43,496 nt of DNA, taken from the NCBI GenBank assembly GCA_023418995.1, contig JAEZYP010000030.1, positions 1 to 43,496 on the forward strand. The letters are read 5' to 3'. Shown here piece by piece: positions 6,962-14,898 of the stretch. The notes under the pieces are model-generated. The model was given only the letters and a program-made list of their open reading frames with translations, did no database searches and was not told where the DNA came from. Both the position numbers and the translations under genes were made by a program. The stretch comes from Bacillota bacterium. Lineage in GTDB: Bacteria; Bacillota; Clostridia; Oscillospirales; Acutalibacteraceae. Numbering within the stretch: position 1 is the stretch's first letter; every line of letters starts with the position of its first letter.

Positions 6962-8713
6962 TCAACGTGTGTTTACACTTGTATCGGAACATGGCTGCTG
7001 AACCTCGTCGCTTGTATTGCAACACAGTTCACCGGAACCGGATTTGATTGTCTTACCTTTGTGCGATGACTTGAATTTGTTACCGTCTCTGCTATCCTCA
7101 AAGCCTGTTTTGTAAACAAAGGTTAGCTTATATGGGTCTTTATTCCCTGCCTCGTCCATGCCGCCCACAACGACCTTTTCGACGATGCTTTCAAACACAT
7201 AGCGGTCAAACTTCTCTAATGTACCGTTCTGCTCCAACGTCTTCTTAAACTCCAGTAGCCGCCGCTTATTGTCCTTTTCATCATCTGCCATTCCAAGCAG
7301 TCCTTGACGCTCTGTTTCTAATTGCTCCAACGTGCTATTAATTTCAGCGGATTTTTCCTGATAGGTTGCCTTGTCAATGCTTCCATCTAAGTGCAAATCA
7401 ACTAATTTGCTTCGCTTTTGTTGCAGTGATGAAATTTCCTTTTCAACCTTACTCAACTGTTTACTTACATTGCTAGAACTAATGACGTGTTCCATTCTTT
7501 GTAAAAATTCTCTTAGTACATCTTTATTATTATCACACAAAAGGCGGTAACTTTCAATAAATGCTTTTTCGATTGCTTCTTCGGGAATCCCCTTGCTATC
7601 CGGGCAATTTGTCTTTCCTTTTTTCGTAGAAGTGACACATTGCCAGATTGTTTTTTGATGTTCAGTTCCTGCGTGCCAACTGCGCCGGGTAAGGGTTCCC
7701 CCGCAAAATCCACATTCCAACATACAGCTAAAGGCATATTGCCGGCTAAATTTCTCTCTTTTTCCGCCCTCAACGTGACAATTACGCGCCCTGCTCCTGC
7801 GCCGCAAGATTTCCTGAGCCTTCTCAAATATTTCTTCGCTGATTATCGGTTCATGGTGTTCTTTGATATAAAACTTATCCTCTTCTCCGAAATTGTTTAG
7901 CCTTCGCTTACTAATGGGGTCAACCGTGAAGGTTTTGCCCATTAAAATATCCCCTTTATATTTTTCGTTTTTGATGATTCCTGCAACAGTACTTTCCGCC
8001 CACTGGACACTTCCACGCTTTGTTTTATAACCGAGATTTTCTAATTCCTTACCAATTACCATGCAGCCCGCACCTTCAATATAGCGCTTAAAGATATACC
8101 GCACAATTTCGGCTTCCTGTTGATTTACGGTGATGGTTTTATCATCGGGGTGGTAGTCATAGCCCAAACAGCCTTGAAACCCTACTAACTCGCCGCGCTT
8201 CATTTTCATTTTAAGACCTTTTTTAACATTTGCTGATATGTTTTCGACTTCCTGCTGTGCGACTGATGAAAGGACTACTAAAAGCAGTTCTCCGTCCATT
8301 GTGAGGGTGTTGATTTTCTCGTCCTCAAAATAGACAGCAATATTTTTTTCTTTGAGCATACGGACGTATTTTAAGGTGTCAAGTGTATTACGGGCAAAGC
8401 GAGAAATCGACTTAGTAATAACCATGTCAATTTCATCATTCATGCAGTCGTTTATCATGCGCTGAAAATCTTCACGCTTGGCAACTTGCGTTCCTGTAAT
8501 GGCTTCATCGGCATAAACCGCTACGAATTGCCAGTCGTTATTTTTCTGAATCAAGTCAGTATAATATCTCTTCTGAGATTTATAGCTGTTCAACTGATCT
8601 TCACTGTTGGTACTTACACGGCAATAGGCGCAAACTCTCAGCTTTTGAATTGCTTGGCTATGCGTCCGGTTGATTGCTGTATTTTTTGCTTTTATGACTT
8701 CTACATTGCCCAT
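6962..8713 (-). CDS. Large serine recombinase (site-specific integrase/excisionase)
   Basis: This is a resolvase-type large serine recombinase of about 583 residues. The catalytic domain begins VCAYCRVST with the nucleophilic serine, and the SISRFARNT arginine motif follows. A recombinase domain (about residues 165-290), a zinc-ribbon (CGFCGGTL ... CVTS ... NCPD) and a coiled-coil/C-terminal region complete it. TndX/Tn4451-type enzymes of this kind move clostridial elements through a circular intermediate without host factors. An upstream GTG at 8725 overlaps the GAAAGG ribosome site, so the ATG at 8713 is preferred. The gene ends beside a palindrome cluster likely to be the element end. It has its own promoter nested in a terminator hairpin. 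Confidence 0.93.
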   Translation of the reverse strand: MGNVEVIKAKNTAINRTHSQAIQKLRVCAYCRVSTNSEDQLNSYKSQKRYYTDLIQKNNDWQFVAVYADEAITGTQVAKREDFQRMINDCMNDEIDMVITKSISRFARNTLDTLKYVRMLKEKNIAVYFEDEKINTLTMDGELLLVVLSSVAQQEVENISANVKKGLKMKMKRGELVGFQGCLGYDYHPDDKTITVNQQEAEIVRYIFKRYIEGAGCMVIGKELENLGYKTKRGSVQWAESTVAGIIKNEKYKGDILMGKTFTVDPISKRRLNNFGEEDKFYIKEHHEPIISEEIFEKAQEILRRRSRARNCHVEGGKREKFSRQYAFSCMLECGFCGGTLTRRSWHAGTEHQKTIWQCVTSTKKGKTNCPDSKGIPEEAIEKAFIESYRLLCDNNKDVLREFLQRMEHVISSSNVSKQLSKVEKEISSLQQKRSKLVDLHLDGSIDKATYQEKSAEINSTLEQLETERQGLLGMADDEKDNKRRLLEFKKTLEQNGTLEKFDRYVFESIVEKVVVGGMDEAGNKDPYKLTFVYKTGFEDSRDGNKFKSSHKGKTIKSGSGELCCNTSDEVQQPCSDTSVNTR

Positions 8714-8736
8714 AATTTTAATCACCTTTCAAAAAA

Positions 8737-8780
8737 GTGTTCCCTTGTTGTGTATTCATTATAAAACAATAAGGGAACAC
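8737..8780 (-). terminator. Intrinsic terminator before the recombinase gene
   Basis: Bases 8766-8780 and 8737-8751 form an inverted repeat with 14 of 15 positions matching (core GTGTTCCCTT/AAGGGAACAC). Read on the minus strand it is followed by TTTTTTG and then the recombinase ribosome site. It would stop transcripts arriving from the rep/ftsK-like operon. Confidence 0.8.
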
Positions 8781-8786
8781 AATCAA
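8758..8786 (-). promoter_or_regulatory. Promoter of the serine recombinase, nested in the terminator
   Basis: On the minus strand TTGATT (8786-8781) and TATAAT (8763-8758) are separated by exactly 17 bases. Transcription would begin near 8751, inside the hairpin, so the new RNA lacks the left arm and cannot form the terminator. Confidence 0.75.
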
Positions 8787-8929
8787 GATGTCAAATCGGA
8801 AATAATGTGGTAATCTTTCATTAGTTGCTTTTTAACGGTCGCAAATTCCTTTTCGCTGATAAGCCCCCGCAGCAGCAAAGTTTTCAACATGGCAATCTGT
8901 ATACTGTAACGGAGTAAATCACATTTCAT
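8783..8929 (-). CDS. Small SHOCT-like protein
   Basis: This 48-residue protein has a C-terminal LISEKEFATVKKQL segment, which fits the SHOCT (short C-terminal) oligomerisation motif. Its ATG overlaps the stop codon of the rep gene in an ATGA arrangement, indicating translational coupling. Its own stop overlaps the -35 box of the recombinase promoter. Small SHOCT-like frames occupy this position in related clostridial elements; function is not established. Confidence 0.75.
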   Translation of the reverse strand: MKCDLLRYSIQIAMLKTLLLRGLISEKEFATVKKQLMKDYHIISDLTS

Positions 8930-9822
8930 AGAATCGCCTCGCTATTGTGAGTAAAAGGCTCTGCTTCAAAATGCCGGTAATTAATAACATTGATTCCCGT
9001 GTCTTGCTCATCCATAATCTGAATCGTTTTCTCATAAACAAGTTTTGCTTTTCCAATTTGTGCTTGCGCTTCGGCTTCCGTACATTCCATGACAATTGGT
9101 TTCTTGATTCCTCTGCTGGTTCTGTAGATACGAAATCCGGCAGGATACAAATGCATCCGAGCGCCTTTTACAATAGCTTTGCGTTGCTTTTGGCCTTGCT
9201 CGTCTATGCTCTCAACAGCCTTTAACCTGTTACCGGCAACATTCTGTCCATTTATAACGGCTTCTTCTAAAGTCATGTCGCCCAAGTATGCCGTAAGGTA
9301 TAACCCCGCATTGGTTGTATTATTTAGCTTACGTATTTTGGTAAAACCGTGTCCCCATATATCGGCAAGTTTATCGTTTGATATGAAAGGGGCTTTTCGC
9401 TGAAAAATAAAAATCACGTGTAGGTGCCAAGCACCTCTTCCTTGTGGCTCTGCCGCCGCTATGTATTCACAATCTGGATATTTTTGCTTTTGTAAATAGT
9501 AGCGAAAGCGTTGCCAAAATCGCCGAAAATCTTCATACAAGCGGTTTTCATCTGTTTGGTTAATTCTATAGGTTAAAGTCGTCCATCGGCATTGGCACGA
9601 CTCCGTGACGTTTGTATTAATAATATCGCGCAGTCGTGCCAATGATTGCGCGACAGTAGATAAATTGTCTGCACGGGAAACGGCATCCTTTTCAAACTGC
9701 CGGACTTCTCCTGTTTTGAGAGAAACATAATTCTCAGTATCCAGCTTTTGAATATGTGGTTTTGACGGTCGAATCATATACCGAATTTCATATATTAAGC
9801 CCGTCTGTTTCAATCTTACCAA
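8926..9822 (-). CDS. Rolling-circle Rep/relaxase-type HUH protein
   Basis: This is a replication-initiator-like protein of at least 298 residues. The HUH metal motif is H133-L-H135 (GAWHLHVIFIF) and two tyrosines, Y175 and Y179 (GLYLTAYLGD), are spaced as in two-tyrosine nickases. It probably nicks a cognate origin to start rolling-circle replication or transfer of the excised element. The TTG start shown has a poor ribosome site; the frame stays open upstream to about 9891 with protein-like sequence (ISPAPGN) but no ATG, GTG or TTG, so the true start may be a rare codon. An FtsK-like gene lies upstream across a GC-rich hairpin region, and a small gene is coupled downstream. Confidence 0.85.
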   Translation of the reverse strand: MVRLKQTGLIYEIRYMIRPSKPHIQKLDTENYVSLKTGEVRQFEKDAVSRADNLSTVAQSLARLRDIINTNVTESCQCRWTTLTYRINQTDENRLYEDFRRFWQRFRYYLQKQKYPDCEYIAAAEPQGRGAWHLHVIFIFQRKAPFISNDKLADIWGHGFTKIRKLNNTTNAGLYLTAYLGDMTLEEAVINGQNVAGNRLKAVESIDEQGQKQRKAIVKGARMHLYPAGFRIYRTSRGIKKPIVMECTEAEAQAQIGKAKLVYEKTIQIMDEQDTGINVINYRHFEAEPFTHNSEAIL

Positions 9823-9951
9823 GTTCCCCGGTGCAGGAGAAATGTTGTCAACCTTTTTAATAGTTAGCCCAATAAAATCACGTCCTCATTTTAAAAATTT
9901 CGGAAATTACATTATGTAATCTGTTATTGTATTAGAGATATTAAATCAATA

Positions 9952-9997
9952 CGCTCCTTCGGAGCGCGGGCGGCACTGCCCTACGGGCGCGCCGCCC
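9952..9997. other. Tandem GC-rich hairpins, candidate nick/transfer origin
   Basis: Two adjacent hairpins lie in an otherwise AT-rich gap. CGCTCC/GGAGCG at 9952-9966 has a three-base loop, and GGGCGGC (9968-9974) pairs with GCCGCCC (9991-9997). They separate the FtsK-like ATPase gene from the HUH nickase gene, the place where Tn916-type elements carry oriT. The assignment as origin is inference; the hairpins might instead be a terminator after the ATPase gene, though no U-run follows. Confidence 0.5.
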
Positions 9998-10009
9998 AGA
10001 TTCCAAAAA

Positions 10010-10735
10010 TCATACCGTAATAATTTGCTGAATGGCTTCCTTCATGTGTTTCAGGCCATTTCCGTCAATGATAGGCGTCTGAACGGGTATTTGCGTACCG
10101 CCATTCAAAATGAGATGTCCACCGCCGATTTTGGTTACAGGAATCATCTTTTCTCGCTCAAAGCCTAAGGTAAGAGCAGATTCACGGCTTAAATTTCCTA
10201 GTGACAAATTAACTCCGTAGTTATCTCTACTTCCTTGGGAGAATAATTCAGCCGATGCCCGTTGGAGACTGGTAAGTACAAAACAGTTTAGGCTTCTTCC
10301 CATCATGAGAACTGATGATAGCATGGCTTTTGCAGTCTCTGCATCCTTCTTGGGCAAGCTTAATATAAATGCCGACCATTCATCTGCCCAGAGCCATAAA
10401 AGCTGCCTGTCTTGATTGCCAGACAAACGCTCTTGAAAGCAATTGTAAAAATTTACTAAACCATCCAATGTACCTATATAGGAATAATAACGTGCTCCTT
10501 CTATTCCATGAAGGTAATTAAAGAAATCGTCGCCTTTAAAATCGAGTATCCATGCCTTAGCGCCTAGAATGTGCACCGCAACCTTCGCAGTCAGTAAAGC
10601 CGAAGCCATTGTCTTACCTGAGCCGCTCGCACCTATGATAAGTGCATGACTTGTGTGCTGCAAATCAATATTAATTTGCCGGGCAGGCCCCCCACCTTTG
10701 GGGAGCCTTTCCAGCAGATACGGAAACGGCTTCAT
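10010..10735 (-). CDS. FtsK/TcpA-like DNA-translocating ATPase
   Basis: The 241-residue P-loop ATPase has Walker A GASGSGKT (residues 35-42) and Walker B LLWLWADEW (D118-E119). It is short compared with full FtsK/SpoIIIE proteins and lacks membrane segments; the adjacent upstream membrane protein, overlapping by 4 bases, could anchor it. In Tn916-like systems the homologous coupling protein delivers the nicked strand to the transfer pore, and here it would serve the HUH Rep protein. Ribosome-site support is moderate and depends on coupling to the upstream gene. Confidence 0.88.
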   Translation of the reverse strand: MKPFPYLLERLPKGGGPARQINIDLQHTSHALIIGASGSGKTMASALLTAKVAVHILGAKAWILDFKGDDFFNYLHGIEGARYYSYIGTLDGLVNFYNCFQERLSGNQDRQLLWLWADEWSAFILSLPKKDAETAKAMLSSVLMMGRSLNCFVLTSLQRASAELFSQGSRDNYGVNLSLGNLSRESALTLGFEREKMIPVTKIGGGHLILNGGTQIPVQTPIIDGNGLKHMKEAIQQIITV

Positions 10736-11499
10736 TTGAAATCAGTGTCCCTATAGGAAGTTTGACGTTGACGTTCCAGTCGTGCGCGAGCTTTTGCTTC
10801 CAAAAGTGGAATGGAAGTATCATCCGCAAAAACAAAATCGATGTTTACACTGGGCCCGGTGTCCGAGACCGAATAGACTTGTAGCGGGGCATACGGACGC
10901 GCATTTCGAACCACCATTTCTGACGGAATTCCAGGCAGCTCATGCCCCCGCAATTTTTGGGTTAGACGGGTTTGAAGCCGTTCCCTCAAGTCATTAACAT
11001 CGACTGTATCAGAGATGGGGTTGTTGAACTGAAAAAAAGCGACATGCTCACGCACATAAATGCGAACATTGGTTTCGACAGCACTTGGACTAGCAGGTCG
11101 GATAAGTGGGGTATACTCCGAGACATCGGAAATAACTGAATACGCAGCGTCGCGAACAAAATCATAGACTTCCGCTGCACGTTGGCGCAACAATTCATCC
11201 TCGTCGGAATAATCGGAAGCACATCCGGCATCATGGTTTTTATTTTCAAAATAAGCGACCAATGCAATAATTGTCGCGGCTGGGAGTAATACCCACCAGA
11301 AGAACAAATTCCAGTGCATCCATATGAAAATAAAAAATCCGTAGCCGCCGAGAATACCAGCCGCTGCCATTAGAATTATAGCAACAATATTTAAGACGGC
11401 ATGACCCAGGTCGTCCCTTTCCAAGGCTTCCTTGGAGGCGCCCCACAGGGAGATAACCTCATTTTTAATTTTGTTATACAGCCAAAGGAATATGTTCAT
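10732..11499 (-). CDS. Two-TM membrane protein, partner of FtsK-like ATPase
   Basis: This is a 255-residue protein with an amphipathic N-terminus, two adjacent membrane helices (about residues 36-56 and 60-83) and a soluble cytoplasmic domain of about 170 residues. I recognise no catalytic motif. It ends in a 4-base ATGA overlap with the FtsK-like gene and begins with a 1-base overlap with the upstream gene. The order (unknown, two-TM, ATPase, HUH nickase) suggests it supplies the membrane anchor that longer FtsK/TcpA proteins carry in one chain. That division of labour is inferred from arrangement only. Confidence 0.75.
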   Translation of the reverse strand: MNIFLWLYNKIKNEVISLWGASKEALERDDLGHAVLNIVAIILMAAAGILGGYGFFIFIWMHWNLFFWWVLLPAATIIALVAYFENKNHDAGCASDYSDEDELLRQRAAEVYDFVRDAAYSVISDVSEYTPLIRPASPSAVETNVRIYVREHVAFFQFNNPISDTVDVNDLRERLQTRLTQKLRGHELPGIPSEMVVRNARPYAPLQVYSVSDTGPSVNIDFVFADDTSIPLLEAKARARLERQRQTSYRDTDFK

Positions 11500-11903
11500 T
11501 ATTTTACCTCAGACTTTCCATTCAAGGGATTGTTGAGCGGCTTCACACTATCTGCTGAGGCGTAGAAAATGAAACCGCTGCCTTTTCTGTCCGCGATGAA
11601 TCCGCTGCGGAAGTTTGTCACGGAAGCTTTCACCTCGCCGCCAAACCGTTCCAACTCTTCACTGGTGATGCTTGGAACAGTTTCTTTTACCTTAATCACC
11701 AGTCTTGCCCGATGACTTCCGCGAAGCTGCATGGTATAATTAAATGCAGGTGGCAAAGAAGTATCTGTGCTGGAGGGTTCAACCGCGATAATTTCAGGGG
11801 TTGCGGATGCCGGGATGTCGGTTTCGTTCTCGAATTTGCCCTGCTGAGCTAAAAACGCGAGTGACAATGATAGAACTGCTGGAAAATCACTACGTTGTTT
11901 CAT
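11499..11903 (-). CDS. Unknown protein, first gene of the mobilisation operon
   Basis: This protein of about 134 residues is of unknown family. The start at 11903 is chosen because GGAG lies 9 bases upstream; the longer reading from 11918 puts the ribosome site inside the gene. A short hydrophobic stretch (VLSLSLAFLA) near the N-terminus is followed by a Pro/Ser-rich linker, then a compact alpha/beta-looking domain (residues 55-120). It overlaps the next gene by one base (TAATG). First position in a mobilisation operon is often held by an accessory DNA-binding protein, but no motif here shows that. Confidence 0.65.
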   Translation of the reverse strand: MKQRSDFPAVLSLSLAFLAQQGKFENETDIPASATPEIIAVEPSSTDTSLPPAFNYTMQLRGSHRARLVIKVKETVPSITSEELERFGGEVKASVTNFRSGFIADRKGSGFIFYASADSVKPLNNPLNGKSEVK

Positions 11904-11970
11904 AAAATTCATCTCCATATGTTTTTTTGGGGGGAATGAATGAGCGGCCTACTACAATCATTCTATATAT

Positions 11971-11990
11971 CAACAAAGGCACCTTTGTTG
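11971..11990. promoter_or_regulatory. Palindromic operator candidate between divergent genes
   Basis: CAACAAAGG and CCTTTGTTG are exact inverted 9-mers separated by CA. The site lies upstream of both the mobilisation operon (-) and the AT-rich orphan gene (+). A minus-strand TAGAAT -10-like box follows nearby. T-rich sequence on the plus side means a terminator reading is also possible, but no plus-strand gene precedes it. Confidence 0.5.
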
Positions 11991-12094
11991 TTTTTGTTAC
12001 ATTTAGAATAACTAAAGCTGCCGATTTTCAACAGGGACAAAAGGGATGGAAAAATTTCGCCATTTTTTGACTTTACAAAGAGGAGATATGTACA

Positions 12095-13126
12095 TTGCAA
12101 GATAGTAAAGAAAAGTGTTGCAAATTGAATTCCGTTCTAATACTGATTGAATTTGCTAAAAAAATAGGTATTGATAAAACGGATATTTGTGATGCACTTT
12201 GTAATGATGGAAGACCATATGATTTCGAATGCGTAAAAAAAGGTATGAAAAGAGGTGGTAATTTTAGCTTAATTTTGACCTACGAAGATAGCCTAAAAAT
12301 ATTAAAAGAAGCTGCTAAATTACACATTAAAAAAATTCAAAAGCAGAAAAAATGTAGTGCTAAACAGAAGATTAAGAATGAAATGCTAAAGGAAATAATA
12401 TCAAATAGTAATTATGGCAACGATATATTTAGAGCTTTATGCTGTATTACAAACTCCCCTCTCATAAATAGTTGTTGTTTAAATGAAAATGTAGAAAATG
12501 AATTTTTGGATGTTTTAGAAAGTCTTTTTTATACTATATCAACTGAAAGTGCTTATATTTTTACTCAAAACATAGATGTTTTTTCTAGTCTGGAGCATCC
12601 AGATATCATAAACTTTTGTATTTGTATTATAAATTGTAAGCAAGAATCAAAAAAGGCTTTAATGGATATGGATACTTCTAACACTTTCGGTGAAATTGTT
12701 CAATTATTGCACAACGAACCTTTTCAACAATGGTTTAAAATACGTAATGCTAACTATGGAAAATTGGCAAAGCAAGAGTTGGCCAAATACGAAAAAAATT
12801 TCAAAAACTATAAAATCTCTCTTGATGAAAATTGCTTACCGAAATCATTAAAATTTTATGAAATGAATAACTCAGTGGGATACTTTTTAAATGAATATTG
12901 GGAAAAATTTAAAATTAAAATAAAGAAATTTATAGAAAACAATCCAACAACACCTATATTTTTAAATCCCTTTGCGCTATTGCTTCTATCAGAAATTGTA
13001 GATAGTATAGATAACATTGATTTGCTTTTAGGTTTTTTAGCATGCACTCAACCCGACCAAAAGCGACTGTTAGAAAAGGCTCAAGAATTAAGTCAAAAAG
13101 ATGACATTGAGGGAATTAAAGAATGA
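12095..13126 (+). CDS. AT-rich orphan protein, unknown function
   Basis: This 343-residue protein starts at a TTG, with AGGAG nine bases upstream. Base composition is far more AT-rich than any neighbour and codon use favours AAA, ATT and TTA, indicating recent transfer. It is Lys/Asn/Ile-rich, mostly helical in appearance, and has no signal peptide or clear membrane helix. A cysteine-rich patch appears near residues 115-130 (ALCCITNSP ... SCCLNE). The first about 60 residues could form a helix-turn-helix-like bundle. I do not recognise a family. Position beside a mobilisation operon suits a cargo gene, for example defence, but nothing in the sequence proves this. Confidence 0.65.
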   Translation: MQDSKEKCCKLNSVLILIEFAKKIGIDKTDICDALCNDGRPYDFECVKKGMKRGGNFSLILTYEDSLKILKEAAKLHIKKIQKQKKCSAKQKIKNEMLKEIISNSNYGNDIFRALCCITNSPLINSCCLNENVENEFLDVLESLFYTISTESAYIFTQNIDVFSSLEHPDIINFCICIINCKQESKKALMDMDTSNTFGEIVQLLHNEPFQQWFKIRNANYGKLAKQELAKYEKNFKNYKISLDENCLPKSLKFYEMNNSVGYFLNEYWEKFKIKIKKFIENNPTTPIFLNPFALLLLSEIVDSIDNIDLLLGFLACTQPDQKRLLEKAQELSQKDDIEGIKE

Positions 13127-13152
13127 TTAGCCAATCCCCACTAGTTTATAAA

Positions 13153-13186
13153 AAGCACCTGCTGACGTTAAAATCAGCGGGTGCTT
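13153..13186. terminator. Bidirectional terminator
   Basis: A 13-base stem (12 of 13 paired) at 13153-13165 and 13174-13186 lies between the convergent orphan gene and the secreted-protein gene. TTCTTAT follows on the plus side and A-rich sequence precedes it, giving a short U-run in the other direction. Confidence 0.8.
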
Positions 13187-13210
13187 CTTATATTTATCCA
13201 ATTCTTTTAA

Positions 13211-14053
13211 TTATCCAACTGTTCCAACCGTGACCGGCGTTTTTGAACCATTCAGGTAGAACCCGGTTCCCTGTCCAGCTTTACCGACTGCCTTAACCTT
13301 ATAGAAATAATTGTTTCCGCTTTTACCATTGTAAGTAACTTTAAATATTGTGGAATTTCCAGATACAAAGGTTGGCTTTGTATTTGACGTAAGCTTGAAT
13401 TGATATGTTTTTCCAGCTTTTACAGTCAGTTTTTTGCCGGTATCAATTTTTACTGTATTGCTATTGGAAAGGACTATGCCGGTAGTTTTAGAAGAATTAT
13501 TGCCGGAAGACGAACCAACAATTTCAAAAGGAACTTTTTCTGTAAAGGATTGTCCGGCATGGGAGCCGGTAACAGGGGTATAAGTGCAGGTAAGTGTGGC
13601 AGTTCCAGATTTTACACCGATTACCATAAATTGTGCGCCAATTGCTTGAAATGAATTAATACTGTCTTGCGTGGAAGAAATCCGGGTAAATGTGGTTCCG
13701 GGCATAGTAACCCAATCTCCGTTGTTGTTCGTTCCATAAGAGTCAGAAGTCTTATCCACCAAAGCAATTTTTAATAAATCCGGGTTGTCGTTTGTAACGG
13801 AAACGGTTGTCTCTCCAATAAGAGCGCCGGTATAATCGCTTGGAAATGAGATTTGTACATAATTGTCATTGCCACTCTTGATTTTGAACCCGCCATGCTG
13901 CAAATTCGACGGGTCTCCACGTAATACGATTAACCCGCTTCTTTGTGAGGGAGGTGTCATATCATATTGTTCATTTTCCGAATCCGCAAATGCTACTGTA
14001 GAGACACTAACCACCATAATAGCAGCTAAAAGGCCAGATATTAACTTTTTCAT
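13211..14053 (-). CDS. Secreted protein, unknown function
   Basis: The 280-residue protein has a clear signal peptide: KK, a hydrophobic core, and a cleavage site after AFA at about residue 23. The mature part is Ser/Thr/Gly-rich and of beta type. Its C-terminal about 85 residues (from IVLSNSNTVKIDTGK) look like an Ig-like module with two glycine-rich strands, and an SSGNNSSK linker separates it from the first domain. No cysteine, sortase motif or enzyme motif is seen. GGAG precedes the ATG at a rather long 12 bases. It may be element cargo or a relic of the host surface proteome. Function not recognised. Confidence 0.75.
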   Translation of the reverse strand: MKKLISGLLAAIMVVSVSTVAFADSENEQYDMTPPSQRSGLIVLRGDPSNLQHGGFKIKSGNDNYVQISFPSDYTGALIGETTVSVTNDNPDLLKIALVDKTSDSYGTNNNGDWVTMPGTTFTRISSTQDSINSFQAIGAQFMVIGVKSGTATLTCTYTPVTGSHAGQSFTEKVPFEIVGSSSGNNSSKTTGIVLSNSNTVKIDTGKKLTVKAGKTYQFKLTSNTKPTFVSGNSTIFKVTYNGKSGNNYFYKVKAVGKAGQGTGFYLNGSKTPVTVGTVG

Positions 14054-14383
14054 TTTGTCTAAATACTCCTTTTCTCATATCTTACATAAGGCGGCCTAAC
14101 AGTTATACTAGATAGATCACCAATGTACGCCCCTCTTGTTGATATAAAAGAATTTATACCACTTCTTATCGGGGTTCCAAACGCTTTTAACGGCAGTCTT
14201 GAGTAAAGCAGTATTTAATTTTTGTACTCCGCGCATTGCTTTCTCTTGCACTTGTCCGTCTTGCCCCCTTTCATTTGGGTTTCTGCCGCATGAAAGCATT
14301 CTGGTCTTATCAAAGGACGCTTTGCGGAGACTCCTATTAGGGGGATATCCCCGCAGCGTGCCAGTGATAAGGCAACAAAAAAG

Positions 14384-14420
14384 AGCGCTGTTACGGAATT
14401 ACATCCCATAACACAGCGCT
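14384..14420 (-). terminator. Intrinsic terminator, minus strand
   Basis: AGCGCTG(T)TTA arms with one bulged base flank a 15-base loop, and the minus strand continues CTTTTTTG. No gene ends here on the minus strand, so it may end a small RNA transcribed from about 14560. Confidence 0.6.
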
Positions 14421-14658
14421 CCGACAGACAAGTGCAACAAAACAAAATACTCCTACTGTACAAGTTCCAATCGAAGAAGTATAATATGATTGCATTGCGC
14501 GGATATTTCCGTTGCGTATGGAGGCTAACTCTCCGTATGCAGGGGGCAGGGTGTACCACCACCTTGCTCCTGCTTTGCACTTTTTATTTGTGCCTTACTA
14601 CCAAATTATACCGCGATTGTTCTAGTAGTGCAATAGTCATTTTGATATTATTTTAGCG

Positions 14659-14770
14659 TCCACCGCCTGTAAAAGTATAATCAAAACAAAAATAAGTCAA
14701 GGCTGAAATGAACGCTTTCAGTGGCCTTGACTTATTTTTTTATTTGATTGTGTTGCAATTAGGCGGTGGA
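14659..14770. repeat. 112-bp inverted-repeat structure with inner terminator
   Basis: The outer arms TCCACCGCCT (14659-14668) and AGGCGGTGGA (14761-14770) are exact inverted copies. Between them AATAAGTCAAGGC (14691-14703) pairs exactly with 14724-14736, with TGAAA/TTTCA inside. The inner hairpin is followed by U-runs on both strands and probably terminates the restriction operon that ends at 14899. The outer repeats resemble the ends of a small non-autonomous element, but no target duplication was found. Confidence 0.65.
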
Positions 14771-14898
14771 GAATATAGAGAATACCCTACCACTTCTTTA
14801 AAAAATAAAAATTACAAAGAAACCATAAATCCTTTTCAATTGTTTAGAAGTATGGATAGAACGGTGGCAGTTAATTAAACCTTCACTATGTTTTGGAA

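Larger units (their letters stand above)
14054..14898. other. Gene-poor stretch with several hairpins
   Basis: No convincing protein gene is visible in these 845 bases; the short frames lack ribosome sites. On the minus strand there is a run of stems: GGAG/CTCC in the 14520s, CGGA/TCCG near 14500-14515, and AGCGCT...AGCGCT at 14384-14420 ending in CTTTTTTG. A 112-base inverted-repeat structure lies at 14659-14770. The mix looks like element debris plus a possible untranslated RNA on the minus strand. Confidence 0.5.

Noticed and set aside
6838..7000. CRISPR-like AACCAC repeats
   Set aside because: Only three very short copies with unequal spacing, one of them within a palindrome; no array or cas gene is present.
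14117..14580. Two short minus-strand frames (60 and 121 residues)
   Set aside because: They overlap hairpins and a terminator, lack ribosome sites, and show no family pattern; a small coding gene cannot be excluded but is not supported.
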